From: Arctic95D-9 sp035967665
GTDB taxonomy: Bacteria; Verrucomicrobiota; Verrucomicrobiia; Verrucomicrobiales; DEV007
Direction of reading: 5' to 3'
DNA: 64,000 nt
NCBI GenBank assembly: GCA_035967665.1
Contig: JAYWLB010000124.1
Span: forward strand, 47,494 to 111,493
In this document: positions 17,613 to 27,780 of the stretch, in pieces
Numbering within the stretch: position 1 is the first letter of the stretch
Layout: the number at the start of each line of letters is the position of its first letter
Translations under genes and position numbers: made by a program
Notes under the pieces: model-generated
Told to the model about the DNA's origin: nothing
Databases searched by the model: none
Seen by the model: only the letters and a program-made list of their open reading frames with translations

Positions 17613-20477
17613 ATGACGGTCCCTAAGGCCAGCCTCCTCCCTCTTCTTCTCGTGTCGATTTCGGCAACGAGCGCGGTTTATTGTGCCGATACGAATCCTG
17701 GATTCGAACCGGCTCAAATTGAATTTTTCGAGAAAGAAATCCGACCGGTTCTGGCGGACAATTGCTTCAAATGTCACTCCGGCACCAAAGCAAAAGTCGG
17801 TTTGGAACTGAACCATCGCGGCGGGTGGCTCTCGGGAAGTGATTACCGGAAAGTAGTCGACCTCGAGAATCCGGCGCAGAGTGTCTTAATCAAAGCGATC
17901 TCTCATGCCGCTGAGAAAAACATCGTGGCGATGCCGGAGAAAGGCGACAAGCTCCCCGACGAAACGATCGCCAAAATCACGGAATGGATCGCGATGGGGC
18001 TGCCCTGGCCGGAGCATGAAGAATCCGACCATAAAGATCCATCAGAACACTGGTCTTTCCAGCCGGTGAAGAAGCAGGAGCTCCCCGAGGGTGCAGGTCA
18101 TCCCATCGACTATTTTTTGAATCAGGCGAGAGAAAAAGCCGGTGTCGTCGCCGCAGAAAAAGCGGATCGGGAAACGCTCTACCGCCGCGCCCATTTCGAT
18201 CTACTCGGGCTCCCTCCCAAATTTGAGGATTTAAGGAAATTCGTCGAAGATCCCCGCCCCGATTCCGATGCCTGGTCTGCACTCGTGGACGATTTGATGG
18301 CATCCCCTCACTACGGGGAAAGATGGGCCCGGCAGTGGATGGACGTAGCCCGCTACTCGGATACGATCGGCTACGAAGGCGCAGGTCGCGAACGCCGCTT
18401 CATCTACAGCTATGCCTACCGCAACTGGCTCATCAAGTCATTCAACGACGACCTTCCCTACGACAAGTTTGTGCTCTATCAACTTGCCGGGGAACAGCTC
18501 GTCGACTGGGATTCCCCTGAAAAGGCGCATCTCGCAGCGCTTGGTTTTCTTTCCCTGAGTAAGAACGGGAAAACCGAAATCATCATCGATGACAGAATCG
18601 ATACGACCTTCCGGGGAATGATGGCCCTGACCGTTTCCTGCGCCCGCTGTCACGATCACAAATTCGATCCTATCTCCACCTCGGAATACTACGGCGTCTA
18701 CGGCGTCTTCATGAACTCTTTCAAAGAGGAACGCCCCGTAATTGGCGAACCGAAGAGCGGGCCGGAATACGATAAGTATCTGAAAGAGAGAGCGGAGAAG
18801 CAGAAAGTGATCGACGATTTTCTCGCCCCCAAACTCGCGAAGATCGAAAAAGAGAAACCCGAACTGATGGGACGCCGTGAGCAACTCATCAAAATGCTCA
18901 GTCGCGAAGACCGCCGCGAGCTCGCAAAAAAACAGGGTGTCTTCGACAAGTTCGTCGCAGACGCGCAAATGGATCCTGACAAGGCCATTATTTTAACCGA
19001 TGCGGAGAATATTCGCGCACAGCGTATTTTCGTTCGCGGAGCCCCGGGACGGCAGGGCGATGAAGCACCTCGTCGCTTTCTGACTTTCGGGAAAGACATT
19101 GAGCCTGTCGCCTTTACCAAAGGAAGCGGACGCCTTGAACTCGCGCAACAGATCGCCAGCCCCGATAATCCTCTCACGGCTCGCAACATCGTGAACCGTG
19201 TCTGGATGTGGCACTTCGGAGAGGGGATCGTTCGCACGATCGACGATTTCGGGATTCAGGGGGAGCTGCCTGACAATCCCGAGCTTCTCGATTTTCTCGC
19301 GACCTGGTTCGTCGAGAATGGCTGGTCCATCAAGAAGCTGCACCGCCTCATTTTGACTTCAAATACCTGGCAGCAGGAGTCATCGAATGCAGCGCAGGAG
19401 AAAAATATGCTCGTTGATCCGGAGAACCGACTCCTCTGGAAATACAACAAACGGCGCCTCGATCTCGAGCAAATGCGCGACGGAATTCTCGAAGTCACCG
19501 GCACCCTCAGCGATGAGATGTATGGCCGCACCGTCAAAATCCTTGAACCTCCCTACTCGAACCGACGCTCTGTCTATGCGTTCATCGACAGGCAGAATCT
19601 CAATCCGGTGTTTCGGAATTTTGATTTCTCCAACCCGCAGGAAACGACGGCGCAACGCCCGACAACGACAATTCCGATGCAGGCTCTTTTCACGATGAAC
19701 AGCGAGTTCATGCAGGATCAGGCTACCACTCTCGCGAAAAAGGTCGCACCTGAGGAAGATCCCATTCAGCTCTATCATCGCGCTATTTTCGCAAAGGAGC
19801 CCACCGAGAATGACAGACTCCTCGCCGACAGTTTCTTCACTTCAGTTGAATCGGAAATGAAGGACTATTCGAAGCGCCAGACAAACACGGCGTGGAGCTA
19901 CGGGTACGGCACCCACAATGATGAAAGCGGGAAAGTATCATTCACCCCTTATCCACTCTGGACCGGAAAACAGTGGCAGATCAAAAAGGAAACCCCGATC
20001 AAAGACAGCCCGCTCTCCTATCTCTACGCGAGAGCAGGGGCGACCCATCCGGGACACACTTCGAAAGAGAGTTCGATCTATCAGTGGCAGGCCCCGACAG
20101 ACTTGAAAGTGAGCATCGCCGGGGCAGTCGAACGAAGCGCCGTTGGCAAAGGGAACGGCGTCAGGGTCAAAGTGGTTACCGGCGAAGGTCGTCTCCTTTT
20201 TGATCAGGTCATGGACCCGGCGAAGAAAACATTCCCCGTCACGGTGGATCCCTTCGACGTCGCGAAGAACGCTCTCATTTATTTCATCATCGACCCGCAT
20301 GAGAACAATTCCTCATTCGACTCCGTAAACTGGAGCCCGCAGGTAGTGGACGCGAGCGGAGTAAACCCCAAATGGGGGCTCGCTGAATCTTTCGAGGGTC
20401 CCGCCACGCCGGCGACACCTCACAGTGCCTACGTCCACGCCCTCCTGAATACCAACAGGTTCCTCTTCATCGAATAA
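17613..20477 (+). CDS. PSCyt1-PSCyt2(DUF1549)-PSD1(DUF1553) exported protein
   Basis: A 954-aa exported protein of unknown function, characteristic of Planctomycetes and Verrucomicrobia. The ATG at 17613 gives a signal peptide ending ...AVYCAD. A cytochrome c-type haem motif CFKCH is at 51-55 (PSCyt1). PSCyt2 follows, with SPHYGERWARQWMDVARY and CARCHDHKFDP (~residue 343), which also contains CxxCH. PSD1 follows, with NPLTARNIVNRVWMWHFGEG and ENGWSIKKLHRLILTSNTWQQ. Unlike the two related genes at 57-62 kb it has the PSCyt1 domain and an inserted beta-rich region of ~190 residues before the final LLNTNRFLFIE. A DUF1501 gene follows after 20 bp. Confidence 0.9.
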   Translation: MTVPKASLLPLLLVSISATSAVYCADTNPGFEPAQIEFFEKEIRPVLADNCFKCHSGTKAKVGLELNHRGGWLSGSDYRKVVDLENPAQSVLIKAISHAAEKNIVAMPEKGDKLPDETIAKITEWIAMGLPWPEHEESDHKDPSEHWSFQPVKKQELPEGAGHPIDYFLNQAREKAGVVAAEKADRETLYRRAHFDLLGLPPKFEDLRKFVEDPRPDSDAWSALVDDLMASPHYGERWARQWMDVARYSDTIGYEGAGRERRFIYSYAYRNWLIKSFNDDLPYDKFVLYQLAGEQLVDWDSPEKAHLAALGFLSLSKNGKTEIIIDDRIDTTFRGMMALTVSCARCHDHKFDPISTSEYYGVYGVFMNSFKEERPVIGEPKSGPEYDKYLKERAEKQKVIDDFLAPKLAKIEKEKPELMGRREQLIKMLSREDRRELAKKQGVFDKFVADAQMDPDKAIILTDAENIRAQRIFVRGAPGRQGDEAPRRFLTFGKDIEPVAFTKGSGRLELAQQIASPDNPLTARNIVNRVWMWHFGEGIVRTIDDFGIQGELPDNPELLDFLATWFVENGWSIKKLHRLILTSNTWQQESSNAAQEKNMLVDPENRLLWKYNKRRLDLEQMRDGILEVTGTLSDEMYGRTVKILEPPYSNRRSVYAFIDRQNLNPVFRNFDFSNPQETTAQRPTTTIPMQALFTMNSEFMQDQATTLAKKVAPEEDPIQLYHRAIFAKEPTENDRLLADSFFTSVESEMKDYSKRQTNTAWSYGYGTHNDESGKVSFTPYPLWTGKQWQIKKETPIKDSPLSYLYARAGATHPGHTSKESSIYQWQAPTDLKVSIAGAVERSAVGKGNGVRVKVVTGEGRLLFDQVMDPAKKTFPVTVDPFDVAKNALIYFIIDPHENNSSFDSVNWSPQVVDASGVNPKWGLAESFEGPATPATPHSAYVHALLNTNRFLFIE

Positions 20478-20497
20478 ACCTCCTCCCGGGACTTCTT

Positions 20498-21919
20498 ATG
20501 ACACAATCTTTCTCACGACGCGAACTCCTCCAACGCACCGGTATGGGAATGGGGGCACTCGGCCTGAGCCCTTTCCTCTCCTCGCTCAACGCGGGAGACC
20601 GCTCCCTGAATCCGCTCGCCCCCGGAAAGACGCATTTTGCGCCGAAGGCAAAACGGGTTATCCACATTTTCGCAAACGGCGGACCGTCGCAGGTGGACTC
20701 CTTCGACTACAAGCCTGCCCTGGAAAAATACCACGGGATGGAAGTTCCCGGCGGCGGCCTCCGGACCGAACGGAAAACAGGGACACTGATGAAGTCCCCT
20801 TTTAATTTCTCCCAGCATGGCAAATCAGGTCTATGGGCGAGCGACCTTTTCCCCAAAGTGGCTGAGTTGGCGGACGACCTCTGTGTCATCAATTCGATGT
20901 ACGCCAATGTGCCGAATCACGAGCCCTCACTGATGCTCATGAATACGGGTGCAGAACGCGTCAACCTCGTTCGCCCGAGCATGGGCAGCTGGGTCACCTA
21001 CGGACTCGGAACCGAGAATGAGAACCTTCCCGGTTTCGTTTCGCTCTGCCCCGGAGGCGTCCCTATCGTCGAAACCCAGAACTGGCGCTCCGCCTTTCTT
21101 CCGGGAGCCTATCAAGGCGCTCACATTGACACAAAGAACTCTCTCATTTCCAAGCTGATCCCCGACATTCGCAATCAACGCATGCCGATGGATATCCAGC
21201 GGAAGCAGCTCGATCTCGTTCAGGAAATGAACCGTCAGGACATCGGGCAATCTCAGGTCGACCAGGATGTGGAAGCTCGCATGCACTCCCTCGAGCTAGC
21301 CTACAAAATGCAGATCGAGGCCACCGATGCGTTCAATGTAGACCGTGAACCCAAGCATATTCGCGAACTCTACGGAGACACTTTGCACGGGCGCCAAATG
21401 CTCATCGCACGACGACTCGTCGAGCGGGGAACCCGGTTTGTTCAGGTCTGGCACGGTGCCGGACAACCCTGGGACAGCCATGCCGAGATCGAGAAATTCC
21501 ACGGAAAGCTCGGTGCTGAAGCAGATCAGCCGATTGCCGCACTGCTCGTCGATCTCAAACAACGGGGCCTTCTCGATGACACCCTCGTGATATGGGGCGG
21601 TGAGTTCGGAAGGACTCCGACCGTGGAACTGCCCACTCCCGGAGCGAACGCGGCAAACACCAAGCTGGGCCGCGATCACAATCACCACGGCTTCACGATG
21701 TGGATGGCCGGCGGCGGCACCAAAGGCGGATTCCAATACGGAAAGACAGATGAATTCGGATTCAAAGCAGTGGAGAATCCAATGCACGTCCACGATCTCC
21801 ACGCCACGATTTTACACCTGTTAGGATTCGACCACGAGAAATTGACCTACCGCTACGCGGGAAGGGATTTCCGCCTAACCGATGTCCACGGCGAAGTTTT
21901 TCATGACCTCCTTGCGTAG
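20498..21919 (+). CDS. DUF1501 protein, Tat-exported
   Basis: A 473-aa protein of the alkaline phosphatase/sulfatase-like DUF1501 family. A twin-arginine signal (SRRELL, R7-R8, then a Gly/Leu-rich segment) predicts export in a folded state. Conserved blocks: HFAPKAKRVIHIF, NGGPSQVDSFDYKP, WGGEFGRTP and DHNHHGFTMWMAGGGTKGG. The acidic and histidine residues around these would form the metal site. Closely paired with the preceding PSD1 gene (20 bp), as in the other two modules here, which suggests the products act together, perhaps in glycan breakdown; this is not established. Confidence 0.9.
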   Translation: MTQSFSRRELLQRTGMGMGALGLSPFLSSLNAGDRSLNPLAPGKTHFAPKAKRVIHIFANGGPSQVDSFDYKPALEKYHGMEVPGGGLRTERKTGTLMKSPFNFSQHGKSGLWASDLFPKVAELADDLCVINSMYANVPNHEPSLMLMNTGAERVNLVRPSMGSWVTYGLGTENENLPGFVSLCPGGVPIVETQNWRSAFLPGAYQGAHIDTKNSLISKLIPDIRNQRMPMDIQRKQLDLVQEMNRQDIGQSQVDQDVEARMHSLELAYKMQIEATDAFNVDREPKHIRELYGDTLHGRQMLIARRLVERGTRFVQVWHGAGQPWDSHAEIEKFHGKLGAEADQPIAALLVDLKQRGLLDDTLVIWGGEFGRTPTVELPTPGANAANTKLGRDHNHHGFTMWMAGGGTKGGFQYGKTDEFGFKAVENPMHVHDLHATILHLLGFDHEKLTYRYAGRDFRLTDVHGEVFHDLLA

Positions 21920-21964
21920 AGTTTTAATTTTCAAAAAGTGATTTAGAGCGCTAAAAATGGGGAT

Positions 21965-22924
21965 ATGTTCAAATACATCCTCATTGCGCTGGTTCTAAGT
22001 ATTGCTCTGATAGGCCTCTATGCGTGGCCCATGCGCGAACCCCGGGCACTCCAGTCATCCGGCGAAAAGGAACCGGACGATGCGAAACCTCCAGAGGCGG
22101 CAATGAGGGGGGTTCTTAAAGAAATGAGCCCAATCCGGGAGAAGACCCGTCTTCCCGCGATCAAAATTGAGGCTCGCCCCTCGCGTGAAACAGGTCTCAC
22201 CGAAAGTAAATTTTTCGGACGGAATTTCTATTTACCCAAAGGGGAATCAATTCCAAAAGACAAGGAGGGCCGTCCCATGGCGCTTCTCGCTCAGATCAAT
22301 TTCGCCGAATCCCCCTCGCTGGAGGGATACCCGGACTCGGGATTGCTCCAGATTTTCATCAACGCTTACGATGATCTCTACGGAAGTGATTTTGAGGGCT
22401 TTTCAGAGGGGTTCGATTTTGCATCGCAGAAAGGTTACGAGGTCCGGTTTTACCCTGAAATCAACGTAGATAAAGCGAATCTCGAAACCGACTTTTCATT
22501 CCTTCCTCATCCCGGAAGCGGGACCGGCGACATCGTCCTGCTGCCCGGTGAAGTCGAATGCAGCCTGAAGTTTTCGCGGATGGATCATCCCGCCACACCT
22601 TCTGACTATCGGTTTGAACGCTATTTCCCTTCCGAATTCTTCGATCGATTCCCCGAGCTGGACCGATACAAAGTGATCGACGCCGCCTCCGAATCTCAGG
22701 AAACATTCGGCCACCAGATCGGAGGCTATGCTTCATTCACTCAAACCGACCCCAGATCCTATGCCAAACCTGACAAGGACTGGAAACTCCTCCTCCAAAT
22801 TGATTCCGACGACGATTCAAAAATCATGTGGGGAGACGTCGGAGTCGCCAATTTCTTCATCACACCGGAAGATCTCGCGAAACGGGATTTTTCAAAAGTG
22901 ATCTACAACTGGGACTGCTACTGA
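21965..22924 (+). CDS. DUF1963 (YwqG-like) membrane-anchored protein
   Basis: 319 aa. An N-terminal hydrophobic helix (residues 4-23) anchors or exports it. The rest fits the YwqG/DUF1963 fold: MALLAQINFAESP, then DSGLLQIFIN, and near the C-terminus HQIGGYASFTQTDPR and WKLLLQIDSDDDSKIMWGD. The family is widespread but of unknown function. It starts 46 bp after the DUF1501 gene and ends overlapping by 7 bp the convergent M14-like gene. Confidence 0.8.
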   Translation: MFKYILIALVLSIALIGLYAWPMREPRALQSSGEKEPDDAKPPEAAMRGVLKEMSPIREKTRLPAIKIEARPSRETGLTESKFFGRNFYLPKGESIPKDKEGRPMALLAQINFAESPSLEGYPDSGLLQIFINAYDDLYGSDFEGFSEGFDFASQKGYEVRFYPEINVDKANLETDFSFLPHPGSGTGDIVLLPGEVECSLKFSRMDHPATPSDYRFERYFPSEFFDRFPELDRYKVIDAASESQETFGHQIGGYASFTQTDPRSYAKPDKDWKLLLQIDSDDDSKIMWGDVGVANFFITPEDLAKRDFSKVIYNWDCY

Positions 22925-23700
22925 CTCTTCGTAACTTCCTCCAGAAACCGCCGTTGCGCCGCGATCCTTACGGGAAGCCCCAGCTCACTGGGAGTCTCGA
23001 AGGTGAATGAATCGGTGGCATGATGCATCGCGAGCCAAAGCGCCTCGGGACAACCGCCTTCCAAATCTTCATCAATGATGCGCTGAAGATCCGCATCATT
23101 GGTCGAATGACTTAAGAGACCATTTTTGAACTCCGAGCCATCAACCGTCGCAGCTGTCTCGGTTTGAATCAATTCAGCGCAAGCCCGGAGCAATGCATCG
23201 CCCCGGCTTTCAGTTCTCACGACTTCGTATAGGTAGATCCCCATCGCGTCGTAATCCTCGTGTAAATTAATCGCGAGGTCGAACTCGCGGTCTTCGAGGA
23301 ACTCCTGCCACTTCCCGATGAGCGGCACGCTTTCATCCTGAAAATTTCGGTTCAAGTCCATTCCGGTATGGTCATGGCGCGTATTGCCAACGAATCCATA
23401 GGGATTGAGACAGGGGAAAATCACGACCGGCTTCTCTGATAGAATCTCCGGTTCGGCCTCAACCCACTGCAGGAGCGCCCACGGAGGAGCGCACTCATCG
23501 CCATGAACTCCGGCTGACACATAAAGTCCTCCAGCCTGGCACCTAGGAACCGCGAGCTGATTCTCAAAAGCAAAAACCTCATAGCCGCCCTCCACTGAAA
23601 TAACGGTCTCCTTCAGCTCTAGTTCATGAGCGAGAGTCCGCCAGCGCGAGATCAACTCCTCGAAGTCATGACCGGAATGGGAAAGGGCAATCATTTCCAC
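22918..23700 (-). CDS. M14-family (aspartoacylase/carboxypeptidase-like) hydrolase
   Basis: Zinc hydrolase of 260 aa acting on an amide or peptide bond. HGDE at residues 66-69 gives the first His and Glu ligands, followed by NPYGF, DLNRNF (substrate-binding Asn-Arg) and INLHED (third ligand). The FTFETPSELG block supplies the catalytic glutamate. No signal peptide is visible, so it is probably cytoplasmic. It overlaps the upstream esterase gene by 10 bp, suggesting co-translation. The exact substrate (peptide, succinyl- or acyl-amino acid) is unknown. Confidence 0.85.
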   Translation of the reverse strand: MEMIALSHSGHDFEELISRWRTLAHELELKETVISVEGGYEVFAFENQLAVPRCQAGGLYVSAGVHGDECAPPWALLQWVEAEPEILSEKPVVIFPCLNPYGFVGNTRHDHTGMDLNRNFQDESVPLIGKWQEFLEDREFDLAINLHEDYDAMGIYLYEVVRTESRGDALLRACAELIQTETAATVDGSEFKNGLLSHSTNDADLQRIIDEDLEGGCPEALWLAMHHATDSFTFETPSELGLPVRIAAQRRFLEEVTKSQ

Positions 23701-25685
23701 GATTCATCAAAAAATCCGGCGTCCACGATCCGGCCGGGCGATTCCTTATCGGGCAGTTGATCCAGCCCGATCACGGCCCAGTCCGGCAGCTTGGGATTCT
23801 GCTGTGAGTTGGTTCCGTCGTGCCCCTCGCGAAAGGTCAGACCGCTGTTGATGACGACATAGCGCTTCGGATTGAGCGGGTTGGGAAAAATAAAACTCGG
23901 GACGTGCTCAGCAGTGGAATAGGTCTTCCCGCGAAAAGTGAACTCCTTTTCGTTCCACTCGATCGGGAGCTGATCGATGATTTCAGCAATCATTGCGTTG
24001 GACCCGGGATCCCCCCACAAAATCAGATTGGCCGATTCGATGTCTCCGGAATCGAGCTCACCGGCCCCGTATTCAACGGCTTCCCCCCGCATGAGCGCTT
24101 CCCAGCGACCCGCAAAATGCCGGCGCTCGAAGTCCACCCAGCGAGCCAAACGCGGCGAATTCACCTCGGAATCGGGCGGAACAACGACGAAATGACTCAT
24201 GAAAGCATCGTCAATCGGCCCCTGAATACCAGGGCGCTTTTTCAATCCGGTGAGTTCCCCCCATTTCCATTGATCCCCCTCCCGCTTCAGGGAAAGAGCG
24301 TCGAGGGCAAAGCCGGGATTCGCCGCCTCCAAAACCTGACCATTCACGACGACACTCGCATTCGACAAATCACCGAGGCCATGGCCACCCAACTCAAACG
24401 CCGAAACATTCCCTAGGTCGACCGTCAACTTCTGCTCATTTTTGTCCCACTGCGCCGAAGCCCTCGAATCTTCCCAGTGCTTCTCGAGCCCCGTGAGCTT
24501 CAGCCAGCTGTGCCCTGGATAGCGAAGCGTTGGCGTTTGCCATTCGATCTTCAGAGGCGTTTTGACGCGCCCTTTTTTCCAGGCACCCCTGAGCGCCGCC
24601 CAAATCTGATCAATCGATTCCTGATTGTATTTGTGCCCCATCCCCTCGCCGATGACATGAGTGAGATTGTGGCCGACTTTTGCCAGTTCTCTCTGCATCA
24701 AATCAGCGGCCTGCTTTTGCTTGTCGTCACTTCCCGAATAAGCCAGGAGCGGGACATTTAAGAAATTCCGCGTGTAAAAAGGCACATCGTAGAGCTTCCA
24801 CAGCGTTTGCACATAGGGAGCCGGATAGTTCTCCGGAGTCAGCTTGTTATACTCCTTCGTCTCGGCAAACCCCGCACCGGCATGCACCATACAAAACTCA
24901 TCCGGATAATGTGCCCCGATATGCCAGGCTCCGGCTCCTCCCATCGAAAATCCGGCGAGAGCGATTCGATCAGGATCGATTTTGTAATCCCGTTTCACTG
25001 CTTCAATCGCTTCGAAGACATCAATCTCACCGGCATGTTTCCATCCCACACACTGACGTCCGAAGGGATGCAAAATGATGCATTCCTCCTGGTCCTTCAC
25101 AAAGCCTCCGAGTGCCTGACTTTTCCTCATGCACCCTTTCAGGAAATGCAGATCGGTCGTCTTGTCACCCCGCCCGTGAAGCCAGACCAGAAGCGGAACC
25201 GGCTTCGTGAGATCGAGATTCGCGGGCACCTCAAGCCCATAGGGCTGATACGACTCGTCAATGGATGACTCGTACCCCCGCACGATGAGTCCGCGCTCTG
25301 AGGTCCAGGAATGAGTTCCCTCTTCGTCGAGCTCTTTATAACGCTCATCTGCGAGATTCAGAATCTCTTCGGCGAGCGGAATCTCGTTTTCCTTATAGAA
25401 TTCCCCCAGTCGGACCGCGAGGTCAACGGCCTTCACGAGAACGCCGACATCGGCGGCGTATGACTTCTGATCGATCTCCCAGATGCGATCTTCGTATTCG
25501 GCAATTCGGGCCTCAAGAGACGATTTTAAATCCCCGGGGAGTTCAACCCCACCCCCGGGAGGCAAACGTCGCTCAATTTCAGGAATCGGTTCGAGATCCT
25601 GTGCCGGGGCGAGCGTGAGAAAAGCAGGGGCGCTCAGTATCGCACAAAACCCGAACGCCAATCTTGAAAGCGGGAGGAGTGACAT
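23691..25685 (-). CDS. Exported alpha/beta-hydrolase (esterase/peptidase-like), multidomain
   Basis: 664 aa with a signal peptide (first ~28 residues, ending LAPAQD). A helical segment (~40-130) precedes an alpha/beta-hydrolase domain: PLLVWLHGRGD for the oxyanion region, nucleophile S247 in GFSMGGAG, then SGSDD and GMGHKYN supplying acid and histidine. The C-terminal ~270 residues form a beta-rich domain and a domain with VVPPDSEVN...VDFERRHF like those of large exported esterases. The start shares a base with the upstream gene's stop (TGATG), and the gene runs 10 bp into the M14 gene, so the three form one operon. Confidence 0.8.
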   Translation of the reverse strand: MSLLPLSRLAFGFCAILSAPAFLTLAPAQDLEPIPEIERRLPPGGGVELPGDLKSSLEARIAEYEDRIWEIDQKSYAADVGVLVKAVDLAVRLGEFYKENEIPLAEEILNLADERYKELDEEGTHSWTSERGLIVRGYESSIDESYQPYGLEVPANLDLTKPVPLLVWLHGRGDKTTDLHFLKGCMRKSQALGGFVKDQEECIILHPFGRQCVGWKHAGEIDVFEAIEAVKRDYKIDPDRIALAGFSMGGAGAWHIGAHYPDEFCMVHAGAGFAETKEYNKLTPENYPAPYVQTLWKLYDVPFYTRNFLNVPLLAYSGSDDKQKQAADLMQRELAKVGHNLTHVIGEGMGHKYNQESIDQIWAALRGAWKKGRVKTPLKIEWQTPTLRYPGHSWLKLTGLEKHWEDSRASAQWDKNEQKLTVDLGNVSAFELGGHGLGDLSNASVVVNGQVLEAANPGFALDALSLKREGDQWKWGELTGLKKRPGIQGPIDDAFMSHFVVVPPDSEVNSPRLARWVDFERRHFAGRWEALMRGEAVEYGAGELDSGDIESANLILWGDPGSNAMIAEIIDQLPIEWNEKEFTFRGKTYSTAEHVPSFIFPNPLNPKRYVVINSGLTFREGHDGTNSQQNPKLPDWAVIGLDQLPDKESPGRIVDAGFFDESWK

Positions 25686-26617
25686 CAGATGCGGTCGTCC
25701 GTGATGGGATCAATCCAGGCGTGAACTTTGCCGCCCTTGAGAAGCGCTTTGTATTCAGTTGGAAACTTCCCGAAAATTGTCGTGACCTCAAAGTTAACCG
25801 TCACCGTTTCGTAGGTTCCCGCAAATTCGCCGCCGATCGTTTCCGTTCCATTGTAGGTAAACGATTTGGCCTCCTCCAAAGTCACGCTGGCCGCCTCACC
25901 GTTGCGGAGGCTCGCCTTAACCGGTCCGATCCGGGGGTCACCGCTTGAGTCCACTTTCGCCGGTGCTTTCCCAAGGAGAACGGCAAGACGCTCCGGATTT
26001 TTCTCGAGAGCCGCCTTCGCGGTGGCCCGCTTCTTTTCCACCTCATCGGTCTTATACGCGACGAATTCGTTGTAACGGGCCGTGATGCGCTGTTTGAAAT
26101 CGGTCTTCTCCACCGGCAACACTTCATTCATCGCCGGATTGGCAAGACTCGTGATCGTCAGTTGATCCCCGACAAGGCGAACCGGCTTCAGCTCGGTTCC
26201 CGGAGAAAGGTTGCTCGAACCGATTTTCTGGCCGTCGACGACGAGGTCAAAGGCGATCGTTTCCGTTGAGGTCACCGCTTTCGGATAGGCATTCGGGGGA
26301 ACGTTGCGCCAGCCGTCCACGATCGTTTCGAGGGGCAGAATTTCCGGCATCGGGTAGCGCTTCTCGAGAAACTGCTCCAGCTCGGTTTTCGGCTTGGGCT
26401 TTGCTGCGACCTCTTTCGGCTTGGCAACAGCCTTGGGTTTGGCAGCCGGAGCCGATTCCTCAGGCTTCTCAGCAACAGTCGGTTTATCAGGAATAACGCT
26501 GTCGTCCGTCATCGTCGGACTGCCTTCGAGGAGAGGCTTGATGTATGGCTCATAACAAAACCAACCCGCGGCAATGAGGCCGCAAATAACAAGAAGTGTG
26601 CCCAAAAATCCTTTCAT
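25685..26617 (-). CDS. Membrane-anchored protein of unknown function
   Basis: 310 aa from the ATG at 26617 (MKGFLGTLLVICGLIAAGWF); the frame can extend 9 codons upstream. One N-terminal transmembrane helix is followed by a linker with Ala-Lys-Pro repeats (~60-85), typical of a periplasmic spacer, then a globular region of mixed charge. I recognise no family. It is first in an operon with the exported esterase (1-base stop/start overlap) and the M14-like hydrolase, so an envelope role is likely. Confidence 0.6.
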   Translation of the reverse strand: MKGFLGTLLVICGLIAAGWFCYEPYIKPLLEGSPTMTDDSVIPDKPTVAEKPEESAPAAKPKAVAKPKEVAAKPKPKTELEQFLEKRYPMPEILPLETIVDGWRNVPPNAYPKAVTSTETIAFDLVVDGQKIGSSNLSPGTELKPVRLVGDQLTITSLANPAMNEVLPVEKTDFKQRITARYNEFVAYKTDEVEKKRATAKAALEKNPERLAVLLGKAPAKVDSSGDPRIGPVKASLRNGEAASVTLEEAKSFTYNGTETIGGEFAGTYETVTVNFEVTTIFGKFPTEYKALLKGGKVHAWIDPITDDRI

Positions 26618-26751
26618 AAGTATCAATAAGTTAGGAAGACCCAACCGGTCCTCAAAATATAGTTAAATCCCCCGCCCCACGATTGCAAGCCACGTCACTG
26701 AGAGTGACATTTCTTTTGACCTTCGCTTTTCCCCTGCGTGATTAGCCCCAC

Positions 26752-27720
26752 ATGCCTTCATCGTTAAAAATTGTCTTTATGGGAGCGGGAGAGATCGCGT
26801 TGCCGACTCTGCGCGCGCTCATCGAAAACCGGGACGCGATCGAACTCGTCGGTGTCTACACCCAGCCGGACAAACGGGTCGGACGCAAACAGCTCATCAC
26901 TCCTCCCGCGATTAAAGTCGTCGCCGAAGAAGCCGGCATCCCCGTCTTTCAGCCCGAAACGCTGCGCAAAAACGAGGCAGCCCTCGATGAATTCAAAGCC
27001 CTTGAATGCGACCTCGCCATCGTCATGGCATATGGGCAGATTCTACCCCGCGACATCATCGAAGCGCCGAAGATCGCCTGCATCAATCTTCACGCCTCCC
27101 TTTTACCCCGCCACCGCGGCGCCTCTCCAATTCAGGCCGCGATTCGCGACGGCGATGCTGAATCGGGGATCACCCTCATGCACATCGTTCCAAAACTGGA
27201 CGCCGGTGACATGATCCTGAAAAAGACGATCCCGATCGAGCCGGCCGATACCGGCGGGATCCTGCACGACAAACTCGCCGAACTGGGCCCGACACTGCTC
27301 CGCGAGGCCATGCCTCTTTTCAAAACAGGCACGATCGAGGCCGAACCGCAGAACGAAGACCTCGTGACCTACTCCGGCAAACTCGAGCGCGAGCATGGCG
27401 AGATCGACTGGACTCTGCCCGCTGCGAAAATTGAACTCCTGATCCGCGCCTACGATCCCTGGCCGGGAACTTACACGACCCTTTCCACTGAAGGAGGGCC
27501 GAAAAAGCTCAAGATCTACCCCCAATCCACCGTCCTCGAAGACATCGACGCACCAGCCGGAACCGTGGTCGCTTCAGGAAAGGAAATCACGGTCGCCTGC
27601 GGAGACGGAGCCTTGCAACTGAACGGCGATCTCCAACTCGAAGGCCGAAAGCGACTCGATTCCGCCAGCTTTCTGAACGGAATCACCGTGAAAGAAGGCA
27701 CGATTCTTGGAACAAGCTGA
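26752..27720 (+). CDS. fmt: Methionyl-tRNA formyltransferase
   Basis: Formylates initiator Met-tRNA using 10-formyl-tetrahydrofolate. VFMGAGEIALPTL begins the N-terminal Rossmann-like domain; INLHASLLPRHRGASPIQ holds the catalytic Asn-His pair, and DAGDMIL follows. The C-terminal OB-like tRNA-binding domain runs from ~205 to 322. Length (322 aa) is normal. The usual partner def is not adjacent; pyrH and frr follow on the same strand after 60 bp. No Shine-Dalgarno sequence precedes the ATG. Confidence 0.95.
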   Translation: MPSSLKIVFMGAGEIALPTLRALIENRDAIELVGVYTQPDKRVGRKQLITPPAIKVVAEEAGIPVFQPETLRKNEAALDEFKALECDLAIVMAYGQILPRDIIEAPKIACINLHASLLPRHRGASPIQAAIRDGDAESGITLMHIVPKLDAGDMILKKTIPIEPADTGGILHDKLAELGPTLLREAMPLFKTGTIEAEPQNEDLVTYSGKLEREHGEIDWTLPAAKIELLIRAYDPWPGTYTTLSTEGGPKKLKIYPQSTVLEDIDAPAGTVVASGKEITVACGDGALQLNGDLQLEGRKRLDSASFLNGITVKEGTILGTS

Positions 27721-27780
27721 GATTGCCCTTTGAAATTAGGCTCAGTTAGCGGAGAATGAACCAATTAAGAGCCTTTCAAT

